64,000 bases of DNA from Toxonevra muliebris (GCA_963691655.1 OY829328.1:9824204-9888203); one strand, 5' to 3'; positions 24,275 to 36,965 are shown, numbered from the stretch's first letter. Program-made: numbers and translations. Notes: a model not told the origin generated them from the sequence alone.

Positions 24275-26021
24275 GTTAATTATCCATTACAATTTCTTAA
24301 AATGGAATTGACAACAAAATTAATTTTATTACAAGGAACTGTTTCCAATTACTTGAAATTAGGAATATGACTGTAATGGAATTGAGGAGTAAATATTTGT
24401 TTGGTTTCCAACTAAACCTGAAGAGTGTTTCTACTGAATTTCCTTTTTTAATTTCTTTGGATCATAGGCCATTTTCCCACTGAAAGCAACACCAGTGCGA
24501 TCCAACACAAAGCCCTTGACGATGAAAATCGATTGCGATTGTTGTTTTCTTTTTTAAAAGTGATGAAATAGTGGAAAATTTTGATATTATCAAATAAATA
24601 TGAATGCATACAATACAATAGTCAATCATACTTATCATGTATATTCAAAAGAGATTTTCAATAAAACTTAAAAACTTTTGTGACCTAAATTCTTTTTTTT
24701 TATGTTTTGAAAGATTATTCCCCGTTAACTATTTAAAGGATAGAAAATTATCATAATTATTCTATCATTCATTTCATACAACCAACACACAATAATCGAT
24801 TATTTTTTTTTTTTAAATAATTTCGTTAAGGTCATTCTTGAGAAGCAAACCATAGCAAACAGAGAGAGAGAGAGAGACAGAGGGGGAAAAATATCAAACT
24901 CATTGACATAATAATTAAATAATAGCCTAAGAGTGCATTCAAGCATTGCATTTACTACATTCAAGCTTTAAATTTACATGGAAACCTACAATCATCGATC
25001 AAACTTTCAGCAGCAGCAGCAGTTGCAACAGGCAATAGGCAACAGCAACATTAAACAAAAAAATGTTTAAATTATGATCATGATCATAAAATTGTAGTTA
25101 TGTATTGAGTATGTAGATAATGAACATGCAATTTTTAATAAGAATATAAGGTATAACAGTAGAAAAGTACTATAAAATAATTTAAGAAAATGAGGAAAAT
25201 TTATTAGGGAAAACAGTTAATATTTAAAAAAAATAAAAAAAAAAACTATTAAATATAATTTGTATAACAAAATGATTCAATGATTTTTATTATTTCCATT
25301 AGTTTCATAAAATATGGAAATACATTTTTATTTGGAAGCTCCGTTAGTTTAAATTATTTCCATTTTAATACAATTGCCGGAAAAAAAACTTTCTATTTAT
25401 ATTAAGTTTAATTAATGCTTTAAAAATATTATACGCGGCAGCGACACGACAACAAATTGTTATCGTGTCGCTAGCAAAAAAACTTTGCAATTTATTAGAA
25501 AAAAAAACCCTTACACTCAATATAACCGCGGTGTAAGTTTTTCATACAAATTTCAGCGATAATTGTTTCTTTACTGGGTAAACGAGTGCAAAAAAAAAAA
25601 ACGCTGCTAATGATTGTAGTAAATCGTTCGTTCTAATTTATAATTTTGTAATCTACAACTTCTAGGTTAGAATTTAAAAAATGCGTGCGCACTTATTTTT
25701 TATAAAAAAAACGATATAGCTTTGTTATTTAACTTTGAAACAAAAAGAAAAAACCTATAACTTCCTGCATTTGTGTTCTCGCATATCGAAATAATAACAT
25801 ATTGAAGACTGTGATAGTGCCAATTGTCGTTGTGTCGTCGTGTCGTTGTGTGTCAGTTAATTCATAGTCTCTTAAAGAATACATTGTTTCTCTTTCTATG
25901 CAGGTTTACAAATGCCAAAACTTTTGAAACAAACTTAAAGAGTTGAAGAACATTATGACACTTCTTTGCTCAAATCAGGCCAAAGTTTAGTACAGAGTTT
26001 TCTCAGAACTTTATTTAAAAC
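24275..26021. other. Noncoding spacer with simple repeats and a hairpin
   Basis: Contains ATTCC-type MITE sequence to about 24400, a (GA)n run at 24860-24877 and CAG/CAA runs near 25010. A hairpin at 25441-25471 has 9-bp arms GCGACACGA/TCGTGTCGC. No gene recognised. Confidence 0.45.
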
Positions 26022-26029
26022 CTCTAAAG

Positions 26030-28100
26030 CAGTGGTTCTCAAGTGGTGGGTCGCGCCCCCCTTGGGGGCGTAGACAGATTTGAAGGGATGCGCGGAGATA
26101 TTTCAATAAACAAATATTTGAATACTCTGTAATGCACCGTAATCATAATATTTGGTATTTTACAAAATAATAATCATTTCTTTCATATTATATGTTAATA
26201 CCTACAATATGCAGTTTTTAGTTTCACATTTTCCATTTCTGACTTAAGGTACGATTTCATTGGTGCGAATCCGCAACATCTGCACATCTGCGATCATGGC
26301 GCATCGTTTTTTTCGAACACTCACAGTTCCCCTCTTTTGTCGTCCCGAAAATGCAAAGTGCTGCGTTTTCATGCCAACAAGTTACAAAATAAAGAAGAAG
26401 AGGAAGTGAAATTAAAAAAACTGAACAAAAAGAAACTAAACAAATAGTTTTAATATTTATATTTTAGTTAATTGAACTAGTAAATATCTCAAACAAAAAT
26501 CTCTTATATGCGGCAGAACGAAATGAAAATCATCTGTTGTGATTTTTTCACATTGTGTGCCCCTTTGCGTTTTCGAAATTTGTAGCAGAGACGCTTCGAA
26601 AATGGTGCGAATTCGCACCGATAATAGCTTTATTTAACCCATTAAGTCCGACCGATTAAAAACCAAAAAATCTTCAATCACACGCACGGTTGCCACTTAC
26701 TCATTTTATTTTGTATCAATATTTAGAAAAAAACTAACCAAATGATCGAAAAAATTTACCAATAAAATCAGTAACATTAAATTTTTATTTATTAAGGATG
26801 TAGTCTGCTGTTCGAGTTTCAAAAAATCGTTTATTTTTTTTAATGTATTTCGAAAGTACAATATACAGAAAGTATACTGTAAATTTCAGACCAAAATTCA
26901 AAATATTAACGAAGTTATAGCTCACAGTCGAGAGCGCCTGTTGTGAAAACTTTATCTGTCGTTAAAACTTAAAAAGCGTTATTCTCGAAACAACGTTTTT
27001 TTGACCGGCCCTGGGGTCTGAGAGAATTCTATCGAACCGATTGGGCTGAACTTTTAATGTGTTATTTTACACGCCAATGGCTCTCGTAGGTAGTAGAATT
27101 GTTTATTTTAATCATTATTTCTTATTTTTTACAACGATTTTCAACATAAAACAACGCAAATTTTTTTAAAAAAATTTTGGAAGTCCGCCATTTTGTTATT
27201 TTTTAAACAAAATGTTTAAATCGACTACCTGCTAGAATTACAAGCCCATAGAACAATAATCCATCCAAATTTTTTGTTTGAGATGACTTCAAGTATCGTA
27301 ACCACCCAGACCAGGCCCCCACAATTTTTGTAGGTGCCTACTTCAGGCGTAAAAAATACTAAAAAATATCGTAAAATAAACACCGAAAAAAATGTACCAG
27401 TTTTGGTAGAATTGTACCAAAGTTTCAACCGTGATCACACGTCTTTATCGTCACAAATTTAAACAGAAAATGGTATTATAGAATTTTTTTTTAATTTTTT
27501 TTTGAGTTTCTCTCTTCGCATTAGAATAACTGTGATAGAGATTACGTGTTCCGGCGGTAACTTTTTTTATCTGCATTAAAATATACTCCTTTGTTGTGCG
27601 TATACGCATCATTAGGACTTATGAGTTTAAAAAAAAAAAATCGAATGTAAAATACCATTTTCATAGAAAGTTCAAATAAATTTTAACGGCATTTTTTTTT
27701 TTTTTTTTTGCCTTTGGTTAGCCTCTTGACTACCTTTCACTATCGCTAACTTTAGCACTAGGAATCGTTCAAGATAATTCGTGATTGACTCGATTTATTA
27801 ATTATTTGATTAGTTTTTGCTAGCGAAGTTCCAACTAAAACTTCACCATCCCAGTTTTCCTTACGATTAACTATTCAACAACTAATTAAATTTACTAGCC
27901 TAGTTTATCTTTGATGCATACTAACCATAGCCTCCTCCATACTACGGAAAAACTAGAATTTTATCTAGGCGGGTATGTTTAATTTAAAAAATAGTAAGCC
28001 AGCATAAAAAACTGTTGTGTGAAAATTAAAGAAGGGTAGGCGCGGGTTTGGCACTAATTCGAAAAGGGGAGCGTAGGATGAACACAGTTGAGAACCGCTG
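26030..28100. mobile_element. hAT-type non-autonomous element, 2,071 bp
   Basis: The left end reads CAGTGGTTCTCAA and the inverted right end CAGCGGTTCTCAA, a terminus typical of hAT (Charlie-like) elements. A perfect 8-bp target duplication CTCTAAAG lies at 26022-26029 and 28101-28108, the length hAT transposases make. I see no hAT transposase motif inside; the longest frame (27428-27225, minus) is short and unremarkable. A perfect 16-nt palindrome GGTGCGAATTCGCACC lies at about 26605. An inner TTAA-flanked segment (about 26246-26640) may be a nested insertion. Confidence 0.9.
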
Positions 28101-28108
28101 CTCTAAAG

Positions 28109-29690
28109 TATTCGAATGCAAACAAACATATGTTCATACGAATATAGATTAAGCTTATTCCGAACTATTGATTCAATTGATTCAAGGTCTTTGATTCATT
28201 TTGGTCACTGTTGTTTATTAATCATTAGCCATTTTGGAAAAGAATAGAAAAACCTGAAAACAAAATTGAATTGAGATCAATGTGCATTCTCTTTTTTTAG
28301 TGCTTTCATTCAGAAAATTTACGATAATTATCACTGAAAATAATTCATTGAAAATTTAATTAAAATACACTTGCAATGCAAGAGAACAAATGTCGATAAT
28401 TGAGAACAATTGATGATGTATTTTGCATTGAAATATAGTTTTTGATGATGCAGTTACAAATTTTATGCACTCAAGTAAATACTAAATACACTGTTTAACA
28501 TGGAGGTAAATCTCTTGAGTTACGTAATGAAGCTGCATTTTATTAAGAACAAAAAAAAAAAAAACGTAAACAAAGGAGATGAAGAATTCATGGTAGAAGT
28601 TGAATTTTGTAGAAAATTGGAAGAAAACATTTACACAATTGACAGCAGCGACAACAAATAATTTAGAATGTTTTATCATCAATTTTATTGTCACTAGCAT
28701 TTTGTTCTGTTGTTGTTGTTGTTGGTTTTCTGCCTTATGCTGTCAATGTTGATTGCAGCTGCTATGCGGCCAACATAAGCAGTAATAGCAGCAACAACAA
28801 TATAAATAGCAACAGCAGCAGCAATATTTAATGTAATCATTGTAATTTTATTATTATTACTGTTGTTGTTGTTGCTGTTGTTTGATTGTCGATTGATTTG
28901 ATATTCCTCTATTAAATCAGTAAATCAAGCAAACCAACCAAGCAAGCAACCAACCAACCAAGCAAACAATCTAGCAAGCAAGCAAAAAGAAGAAGAAGTA
29001 AAACAAATTACATTTTGATTTATTGGTCAAAAGGTCATTGACCAATTTTATCTTTATGCTTATAAGCTTTTTTCATGCTCTTCATTATTTGTTACCAATT
29101 ATTGTTATTGTTTTGTTGCTTCTGGTGTAATGCTTTTAACCTAAACACTTAATTTTGTGGTTTAGGTTTTGCCTACATACTTCAACAAATCCAAATTACA
29201 GCTATTTACAATTTTAACAAATTGCATTTCTTTTTCCATTTGTAATAAATTTGAATGTGTTTTTTTTTATTGCTTAAAATGTGGAGAGCAGCAAATAACT
29301 ATTGAAGAAAAAATGATTAATTTAAAAAACCAAAAAAAAAAAACAAAAACATTTTAAAAAAATCTTATTTATTTGTTTGAAGTTATTGATTTTTGAACAG
29401 GAAAATATGGGTCAAGTGCAGCTACGATGCATATGTAAATATGTACATTATGCATATATGTTCAATCACCTTCAGTTCAATATTTTGCCTTCGATTTTAA
29501 ATCTCATCATTGGTTCAAAAATCATGCAATCAATTTGTAATTTGAGTACCGGCCATTTTTCCACAATTGCAGAACCTGACCATGAAATATCCTTCATATA
29601 TGCATTAGATCTAAAATATTGATAATAATAAAATATTGACATTTTTGTGAAAGATTCTCAAATAAGTTGTGATTGCGAGCAATACTGCCA
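28109..29690. other. Host-like noncoding DNA with simple repeats
   Basis: GTT/CAA/CAG trinucleotide runs at 28705-28880 and a CAAGCAAC-type tetranucleotide array at about 28925-28987. Otherwise AT-rich. The frame at 29169-29357 is A-rich with no family motif. Confidence 0.45.
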
Positions 29691-29699
29691 TACAAACTT

Positions 29700-29880
29700 G
29701 AAAGATTCACAATGTGTAATAGATCATCGAAATATTACCTGACAGATCTGCTATAGATTGTCTACTGATCTGTGATAAGTTTCGAATAGATCTGTGATTT
29801 ATTTGCGACAGTTCAGAATTAGTTTCCAAACTGATTTCTAATAGACCTGCGCTAATTGGCAATGAAATCCTTTTTTACCC
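29700..29880. repeat. GATCTG-rich dispersed repeat
   Basis: Variants of CAGATCTGCTATAGAT and GATCTGTGATTTATTTGCGAC occur here, at 30590-30860 and at 32330-32440. The LINE fragment at 30078-30590 seems to lie within this repeat family. Its nature is unknown. Confidence 0.45.
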
Positions 29881-30077
29881 GTAATTGATCATCCACAGAT
29901 ATGTGAGCGTATACTAGAAAGATTTAAGATACATTTTTTGAGAAATCCGGGGCAGATCTCTTACAAATCAGCCATCAGGATTAGATTAGATTATATTAAT
30001 ACGGAGGTGGGCAATAATTTCCCAGATCACTGCGGCCATCTAGGGCCTATTGTGATATACCTCAAAGATTATTGTGT

Positions 30078-30590
30078 TTATAGTTCTCCTATGAGTTTAT
30101 TTCCTTTGAGGAAATTTAATATCTCTTTAGGAGAACAATCCGCAATGTCTTGCGGTTGTAGGATAGAGTTTCCCAAGTAACGAAGTCGGGTCCTCATTAG
30201 ACCTTCACAGTGGCATAAAATATGTTCTACTGTTTCTTCCTTCTCGTCACATATTCGGCACGTATCGTCTTGTGCTAGACCCAAGTTCGATAGGTGTTTT
30301 TTGACCCTACAGTGCCCTGTATAGAATCCTGTGGCAATTCGGATTTGGTTCCTGCCTAAATTAAGCAGTTGTTTAGTTCTGCGTTGACAGATCTTTGGCA
30401 TGAATGATTTAGCTTGTCTGTTACCGGGGGTTTCCCTCCAGTATTGTAGCGAATTACTGTCCTGCCAATTTTTTAAACTGATTTAACGGAACTCCATGGT
30501 AGACCGCAGAATGGTCGTGGTCCAGTGAATTCACTGGATGATCCTTTCTTTGCAAGTTTGTCCGCCATTTCAGCCATCAAGATTCTCATC
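30078..30590 (-). pseudogene. LINE 3' fragment: RNase H end and Cys/His C-terminal domain
   Basis: Minus-strand translation begins with ADKLAKKGSSSEFTGPRPFC (end of an RNase H domain), then a frame break near 30480. A clean frame then contains QLLNLGRNQIRIATGFYTGH, CRVKKHLSNLGL, CRICDEKEETVEHILCHC and TRLRYLG. The CRxC...HxxxHC array and TGHC-K-HL phrase are characteristic of LINE ORF2 C termini. No RT remains. Confidence 0.8.
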
Positions 30591-32736
30591 TATTGATTTA
30601 TAGATTTTAAGAGATCAATGATAAATCCTCGATATAAAAGTTTTACAACTCCCCGACTGATCTTTGATAGTGTCTTAATAAATCAATAGGTTAACAGAAA
30701 TATCTGAGATAGATCCCCGTTGAGTTGGTAAGAAAAGATCACCTACATCTCAGTAATATATATCGAGAAACCTGCTATAGATACACAAAACAGTGCTTTA
30801 TGGGGCACTATAAAAAATCTAGCTGAAAATTCGAAAAATCGACTATCTCGGCTTGAATTCAAAAGTATATGGGATTACTCTCCATAGATCCCTCATCAGA
30901 ATCCACACACAGGATATTCTAATTAGGCAAAGGATCTGGCTGTGCGACCGCCGAAAGTTGCAATATCCTGTCGATAGTTTTAGTTTTGTTGAAAATGTGT
31001 TCTACATAAAGTGTCATAACTTAGCGAATATAAAAGCCAGCCATTATTTTTTGGTCTCATATTAACGAAAAAACTTTACACTATTAATGGATGTGATAAA
31101 AAATGGGTTTACCATTTTCTTATACCCAAAAATGTTATGGAAAAATAATAATTTTTTTTTTTTTACATTTTATTTTGTTAATGGATGAGAAAAAAAGCTC
31201 CGATTTGCTCCGAGCGAAAATAAAACCATCATATTATGTGAAGCATCTACTTTAGCATGAGGTATGAGTGCTTTGCAATTTTTGCCACAGCTTGAATAAC
31301 AAGCAAAAATATGATATCACGTTGCATTTAATTAATCATAATAGTTATTTAAGGTGTTGTATATAATCCATTTTAAATGGTAATCAGACGAAAATTGGTA
31401 TACGAAATCTTTTTTAGGCCTCATTGACTCTGTATGAAAAACTTTTTAATCAGGCAATTGCAACGCCTACCACCAATATAAATATATGTTAAATTTAAAA
31501 AATGCAATAACTTTGAACCCATTACAGATATAATCAATAAATTAAATATGCTAATATATATTGTCTTGGACATAAGCCATGCTAAAAATTAGAACTATCG
31601 GACCATTATCACGCTTACCTTTCATATGAATATAATAACAAAATACTGATATTTTATTTATATTTTTGTTTTTATTATGTATTTTTAAAGTCTCACATGT
31701 ATGAGAAGTAGGAGCAACAAGATTCCAATCGTGATAATTTTTACCTGGATATTATTTCCTAGCATATGCAATTTCACCACTATATCTGCAATGAGTTCCA
31801 AGAGTTTAAAAATTTCACATATATGGGAGGTGGGCGTGGTAATAACCCGACCTATCCCATTTTTGCAATGATATATGACAATAATAATGTTTATAAGTAT
31901 ATAAAATTTCATTATCATATCCATAATATATACCAAGTTATACTCTTTTCGCGGTTTTATTTGTATGGGAGGTAGGCGTGGTAATAGTCCGATCGTTATA
32001 ATTTTCCATGCAGTGATTGCTAATGACCCCGTGAGCAAGTAAACCGAATTTAAAAATTTTGACCAGCTAAATATGGCCCCATAGTCTACTCATAGTTGAC
32101 TATTAAAAATGAAAAAGTTCTGCGAGTGGATATAAGCAAAATTTGAGAACAGCTGCGGATTCTCATTTTCCTGTACATATTGGTGGTATATATTCTACAG
32201 ATCAGTCATTAATTCAGTATTCGTAGACTGTGCACTGGTCATTGAGAGAGGCCCAAGAGAACGCATTCTGATTTACAGTTTCATGATTTATTTCAGATTC
32301 CACATGCCAGTAAAATTGGCCATATAAGCCTTTTATATCCATAACTGATCCTAGATATATCCCGACAGATTTATGATAGATTTGCGACTTCTTTACTTCC
32401 TGAAAATCCTACAATCGATCCTCTATAGATAGCGATAGATCGCTGACTTCTGTTTAAAGCGTAACTTTTTAAGTTTTTTATATGGACGTTGTAGTAGCAC
32501 ACCACTACAAATGGCCTATTGAGTACTGGAACCTCTTTTCCGGTATAGCTCTCGCATTTTTTCAGAAAAATTTTTCGATAATACTTGAGTTGCCACATTT
32601 AAAATTCCATTCAACTAGTTTCTAAGCATTGTTCAAGACTACAATTGTTTGTTCAGATACTTCCTGAGTATATGAATTCAATAGGCATTAATTAATATGG
32701 TTTTTATACTTGGTATAACAATCACCAGACCACATA
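30590..32736. other. Noncoding spacer with degenerate repeats
   Basis: Carries two blocks of the GATCTG-rich repeat. At 31690-32010 there are three imperfect copies, about 120-145 bp apart, of a unit with TATGGGAGGTGGGCGTGGTA followed by a CCGATC-type phrase. No coding gene. Confidence 0.45.
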
Positions 32737-33490
32737 TCACCTTGATCAAAAAGTTCCCGGAATTTATTCAGAAAATTAAAAATACAAGTTTATTCATCTA
32801 AATCTATATTGTCTCCTTCAAAGTAATCCCCATCGACTGCAACACACTTATGCCAGCGCTTGATCCAATCCTCGAAACATTTTTTATATACGGTTTTCGG
32901 TATGTCCATGTATGTCCACGGTGCGTTATCATGGTGCAAAACCCACGAGTTTTCCGTCCACAATTCTGGTCTCTTTCGGCGAATTGCTTCACGCAAACAC
33001 CTCATAACGCCCAAATAATACTCTCTGATGGTTAATTTGTGGTTATTGACCAAAATTTCTTTTACTTTATCAACGTTTTCGTCGGTTTTCGATGACGATG
33101 ATCTGCCACTGCATTCCTCATCTTCGATTGACTCACGACCACTTTTGAACCGCTCGTGCCACTGGTAAACGACCGTTTTCTTTAGAGAATCGTTGCCGAA
33201 ACACTTTTCCAACATTCGCACACTAATAAATCCGTTTTTTACGCAAAATTTAATACAATACAATTTAATAAAATTGTAAAAAATCGCCAACACACTCAGA
33301 GATAGATGGATAGATAGAAGATGTTCTCTTGGCTACGTGACTTTTGCAAATGTCAAGCTATGACGCTTTGATTTAGAGGGAATATCAACAACAGATGTAC
33401 CAACTTAACAAAAAAAACAAAACAGAACTCAAATCGGAACTATGGGAGCGCCACACGGTGGTCATTCCGGGAACTTTTTGATCAAGGTGG
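32737..33490 (-). mobile_element. Mariner (DD34D family) element, copy 1, internally deleted
   Basis: Inverted termini YCACCTTGATCAAAAAGTTC lie at both ends with TA directly outside (32735-32736 and 33491-33492). At 754 bp it is well short of a full ~1.3-kb mariner. The plus strand carries the transposase in reverse, so the gene reads on the minus strand. Confidence 0.92.
32790..33293 (-). pseudogene. Mariner transposase remnant with open 167-codon frame
   Basis: Residues ~20-100 match a mariner N-terminal helix-turn-helix region (LEKCFGNDSLKKTVVYQWHE, then RSSSSKTDENVDKVKEIL). A deletion then joins KLTIRE to YYLGVMRCLREAIRRKRPEL, removing the first catalytic Asp. HDNAP with the second Asp survives at about residue 125. 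A second deletion removes the third Asp and joins directly to TYMDIPKTVYKKCFEDWIKR near the C terminus (GDYFEGDNI). The frame stays open through both deletions. It cannot transpose, but could still make a DNA-binding fragment if expressed. Confidence 0.88.
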
Positions 33491-33492
33491 TA

Positions 33493-36148
33493 TGTATGTT
33501 ATTCAAATATGCGCAAGCTAATAGATAAATGACAACGAAACAAATCTTCTTTAAATTAAAAAAAAGAAACATATTTAAAACATTGAACGTTTTAAAGAAA
33601 TCACGCCATTAAGGCGCTTCCTAAACGTTATAATTGCTATAAAAAAATATGCGAAAACAACAGCAAAAACAATAAATAAAAATACAAGATACTCGTGCAC
33701 ATAAATAACTGACAAAAATAAAACCAAATACTTTCGAGCGTTGAACAAAATATTCTAGTTTCACAGCTGTGTTGACAGTAGATTGAATTGAATGAGTAAA
33801 TTTGACCCACAAACAAAACAACAACAACAACAGCAATTGGTAGTGGAAATTTATACAAAAAAAAAAAAAAAAAAAAAAAAATTAAAAATAAAGAAGCTAA
33901 CAACGAAACGCTTTTTTAGTTTCAAAAGAAATAAAGTAAAGCAAAAAATAAAATTAAATAAAGCAGTAGCAAAAAAAAAAAAGAAATAGTGAAATAAAAA
34001 ATGGCAACACCAGCCAAAGTTAGTGATGATGATGGCAATAGAGTCTCTTTTGTCTTGTTGATTATATTAAATAAAATTGGAGCTTTATACGCTGCTAAAT
34101 GCGTTTCAATTTTTTGCTTCCTCACTTTCCCTCATTCCAGTTCCCTAACTCATTTAATTTTTCCCTTTTCTGTTACTTTTTACTCTGCATTCATTTCTTA
34201 ATTTCTTTTGAAGCGTGAAGCGTGTGTAACTTCTTCGTTTTCTTCTGCTATTTCTTTTAAAATTCTTCTTCTACATACACACATATACATATTTTTTATG
34301 TGGGAAAATAACCGCCACGCTTTTTTATGTTGATTTAATGAAACTCTGGAGGTCGACAGACCAAACGAATATACGAAACAACTTATCTACCAACAAAATG
34401 GACTTGCTCTTTTTGTGTGTGTGCTATAGACTTACGTAGAGCAGTCAAAGTCGCAGTCACAGTCACAGTCTACATAGCTACACAGTCACAAAAGTCACAC
34501 CATTAAATGAATGGTCGCAGTGTCAGCGTTTTCGTTTTTGAGATGTTGACAGCACGTACTCGTATCTGTATTTAATATATGCAATCAAAAAATAAAAAGA
34601 AGCCTGAAGTAGAAGTCAACAGCAGCCGCGAAGAAGAGGAAGCAATTTTGATGAAATAGCAACAACAACAACAACAACAACAACAACAGTATAAAAGAAA
34701 CAGTGACAGCCGTATCAAACGCAAAACAAAAACGTTTAAATTCGCGCGAACTTTTCGTTGATGAAATGATGATATCTAACGTGTGTGAGAAATCACTTTC
34801 TGTTTGCTTTTTTATTAATATGGTTGTTGTTTTTGTTACTGTTTTTATACATTATTATAAATTAATTGCATAGCGTAGCGCAGCACTCTGATTTACAGTT
34901 TCATGTGTTTTTCATGCCTCATTTGGCTTCAAGCTTTCAGCCAAAAATTCGCTAAGTTTCCTTTGAGATTTATTTCCATCATCAACGCGCTTTAATTTCA
35001 TAAGGTTCAAATGATTGTTTTTTTTTTTGTTATTTAGCTTTATGACTATTTCTTTTTTTTTTTTTTTTTGATGAAAATATCACTTTTTATTGTCATTTTT
35101 TTATGACCACATGTTATATTGGATTCTTAAGATTTTTGCCTGAAAAACACATTCATTCATAGCAACTTTCGTTTAATATACTTAATAATTAAATGCATTT
35201 GTGTAAATTATATTTGAGAGAGTTTGGAATTTTTATGTTTATGTTGAATTTTAATACGTATGTAAGGTATTCATTCATATTCCAGATAATAGGGTAGAGT
35301 GAAAATTAGTAAAGATGTAAGAACATTGAAATTTTCTGAGAACACATTAGTTTAGAATTTTGATTGCTTTTTGAAAGACCCCATATTATAAATGTTTTTC
35401 TTTCAAAACTTGATAGATTTAAGCTCAGAATAGAGCCACCTGTTCGATGAGTGGGCATAGCGAGCTTCAACTTCCCAAGGTCTATCAAACATTTAAATCT
35501 AAAATTATATATTGTAAGAGTAAAGGAGAGTGATTCCAGCTGTCGCACAGTGCGTCGATATATAAAAAAGTTGAACAATAATAAAAAGAACTATCAGAAT
35601 TTAAAGAGATTTTGTTTCTAAATGAATTCGATTTTTAGTAGGTCTAATATATTTTTATTAAATCAAATTTTTTTTGGGTAATTTTTTATTTATACATAAG
35701 TCACGTTGAAAATTAGAAAAACTTAAATTAACTCATGATATATGGATATATGGGGTCATGTTCGGATCCAGCGTAACAATTATGATAGCTGAAAATTACT
35801 TGACCTAACAATGAAAACCCTATATAAGATTTTGCCAAAAATCATGATTGGGCGTTCGGTACAGCCCGTTGAAGTTGATCGGTTTTTATGCTCATGAATT
35901 GGGGTCTCCTGCGTTTTTAGGATATAACCGTGCATTTATCGATGTTTACGTGTGAGAATACATTATAGGAAAAGGTGTAAGAAAAGCTTTTGCCTAACAC
36001 TGCAAAGCCATATCTCTTCTTCTCATGGGTCTTCTTTCGCCAAATTGATTATTAAAAAACTGGCATTTAGAGTAGAAATCAGATACGTGAGAAAAAAATG
36101 TTTATTTTAGAAAATAAATTAAGGTCTCAGAACATGACAGAGCCTTAA
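33493..36148. other. Host-like noncoding DNA
   Basis: A-rich tract at 33857-33880, (CAA)n at 34660-34687, AGTCACAGTCACAGTC repeats at about 34450-34475 and several poly-T runs. The region 33800-34750 resembles leader or promoter DNA of fly genes (as at 7.6-8.3 kb), but I find no exon. No gene recognised. Confidence 0.4.
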
Positions 36149-36153
36149 ATCTA

Positions 36154-36577
36154 TCCATTTTTGTGATATAGAACGAAAACCGAGAAAAAAAAACGATTTT
36201 CAACGTATTTTACTAATAAAAAGCAAAACAAAAAATATTAATTTTTAAATAATGTATAACAGGCTTAAGGAACTGTATATGTAGTTATCACAACAACAGT
36301 GTATAGAGAGACGGGCAAATCAGACGGCCGTTTCAGAATCCGCCACGATTCCTCATCAGTGATCTTAGTGATAACTAGTTCTTAATCTTTTAATATCCTA
36401 TACAAGCTATTAATATTTGAAATCACAACCTAGAATTACAGAAATAAAGTAGTCAAAACTTTGAAAATTAACGACTAGATTTAATTTTCAGTATTTTACC
36501 AAAAAAATATTAATTTTTTTGGTAAAATACGTTGAAAATCGTTTTTTCTCGATTTTCGTTATATATCACAAAAATGG
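36154..36577. mobile_element. Inverted-repeat element enclosing a hammerhead repeat
   Basis: Arms 36154-36213 and 36521-36577 are imperfect reverse complements (CCATTTTTGTGATATA, AACGAAAA, CGATTTTCAACGTATTTTAC). A perfect 17-bp hairpin sits at 36491-36530. The centre contains the repeat at 36250-36385 that carries the minus-strand hammerhead motif. Confidence 0.7.
36317..36365 (-). ncRNA. Hammerhead ribozyme motif (type I, minimal), copy B
   Basis: On the minus strand the order is: stem I strand AGATCA (36365-36360), core CTGATGA (36359-36353), and stem II GGAAT/AGAAT-type pairing (minus: GGAAT then ATTCT, 5 pairs with one G-U) closing loop CGTGGCGG. Then comes GAAA (36334-36331), a self-complementary CGGCCG, TC, and stem I partner TGATTT (36322-36317). 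All invariant core bases are present. Predicted self-cleavage falls after the C opposite 36323. A perfect 10-bp outer helix (36282-36291 with 36368-36377) encloses the motif. Stem III is only 2-4 bp, as in the minimal hammerheads of animal retroelements, which are thought to act best as dimers. Confidence 0.75.
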
Positions 36578-36675
36578 CATCCATTGATATATGTTTGTAT
36601 TCATATTGAATTCTGTATCTGCATGTATATATTGATTTTTGGATTGATTAGTATGGGTGACATGTACTGTTTTGG

Positions 36676-36965
36676 TTAAAAGTTATCAGATAAGTCAATC
36701 TTGCTGATTAATCTCAGTCGATGCGGCTTCAATGCTATGATGTTCCTACTTTCTGGGTAATATTGCCCCAAGTATCTTTTCGTCCTGCAATTGAGCGTCT
36801 CGCAGTGTATTAGACTATGTTCTGATGTTTTCTTGTCGTTTCGGCAAAACCTACAATTGTTATCCTGATTTATAGTTAAGTTATTCATGTATTCTCTCAG
36901 TTTACATTGTTCTGAGAGAATGCCCATGATCTGACTAAGTTGGTCTCTTCTTAGCTTGAGACTGC
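36676..36965 (-). pseudogene. LINE ORF2 C-terminal fragment
   Basis: Minus-strand frame: SLKLRRDQLSQIMGILSEQC, KLREYMNNL, NNCRFCRNDKKTSEHSLIHC and KRYLGQYYPE. The CRFC...EH...HC array is the LINE ORF2 terminal Cys/His motif. This fragment differs from the one at 30.1 kb, so a separate family or old divergence is likely. Confidence 0.7.

Noticed and set aside
24860..24877. GAGA-factor cluster
   Set aside because: Plain (GA)n microsatellite with no promoter context.
25424..25860. Possible TIR element with GTCGTGTCG-type ends
   Set aside because: The two GTCGTGTCG-rich segments align only partly and no target duplication is visible; only the local 9-bp hairpin is supported.
30880..30930. Possible third hammerhead (CTGATGAG on the minus strand near 30890)
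   Set aside because: A stem can form after CTGATGA, but it is not followed by GAAA and there is no stem I partner.
33792..33989. Lys-rich plus-strand frame
   Set aside because: Translation of poly-A tracts.
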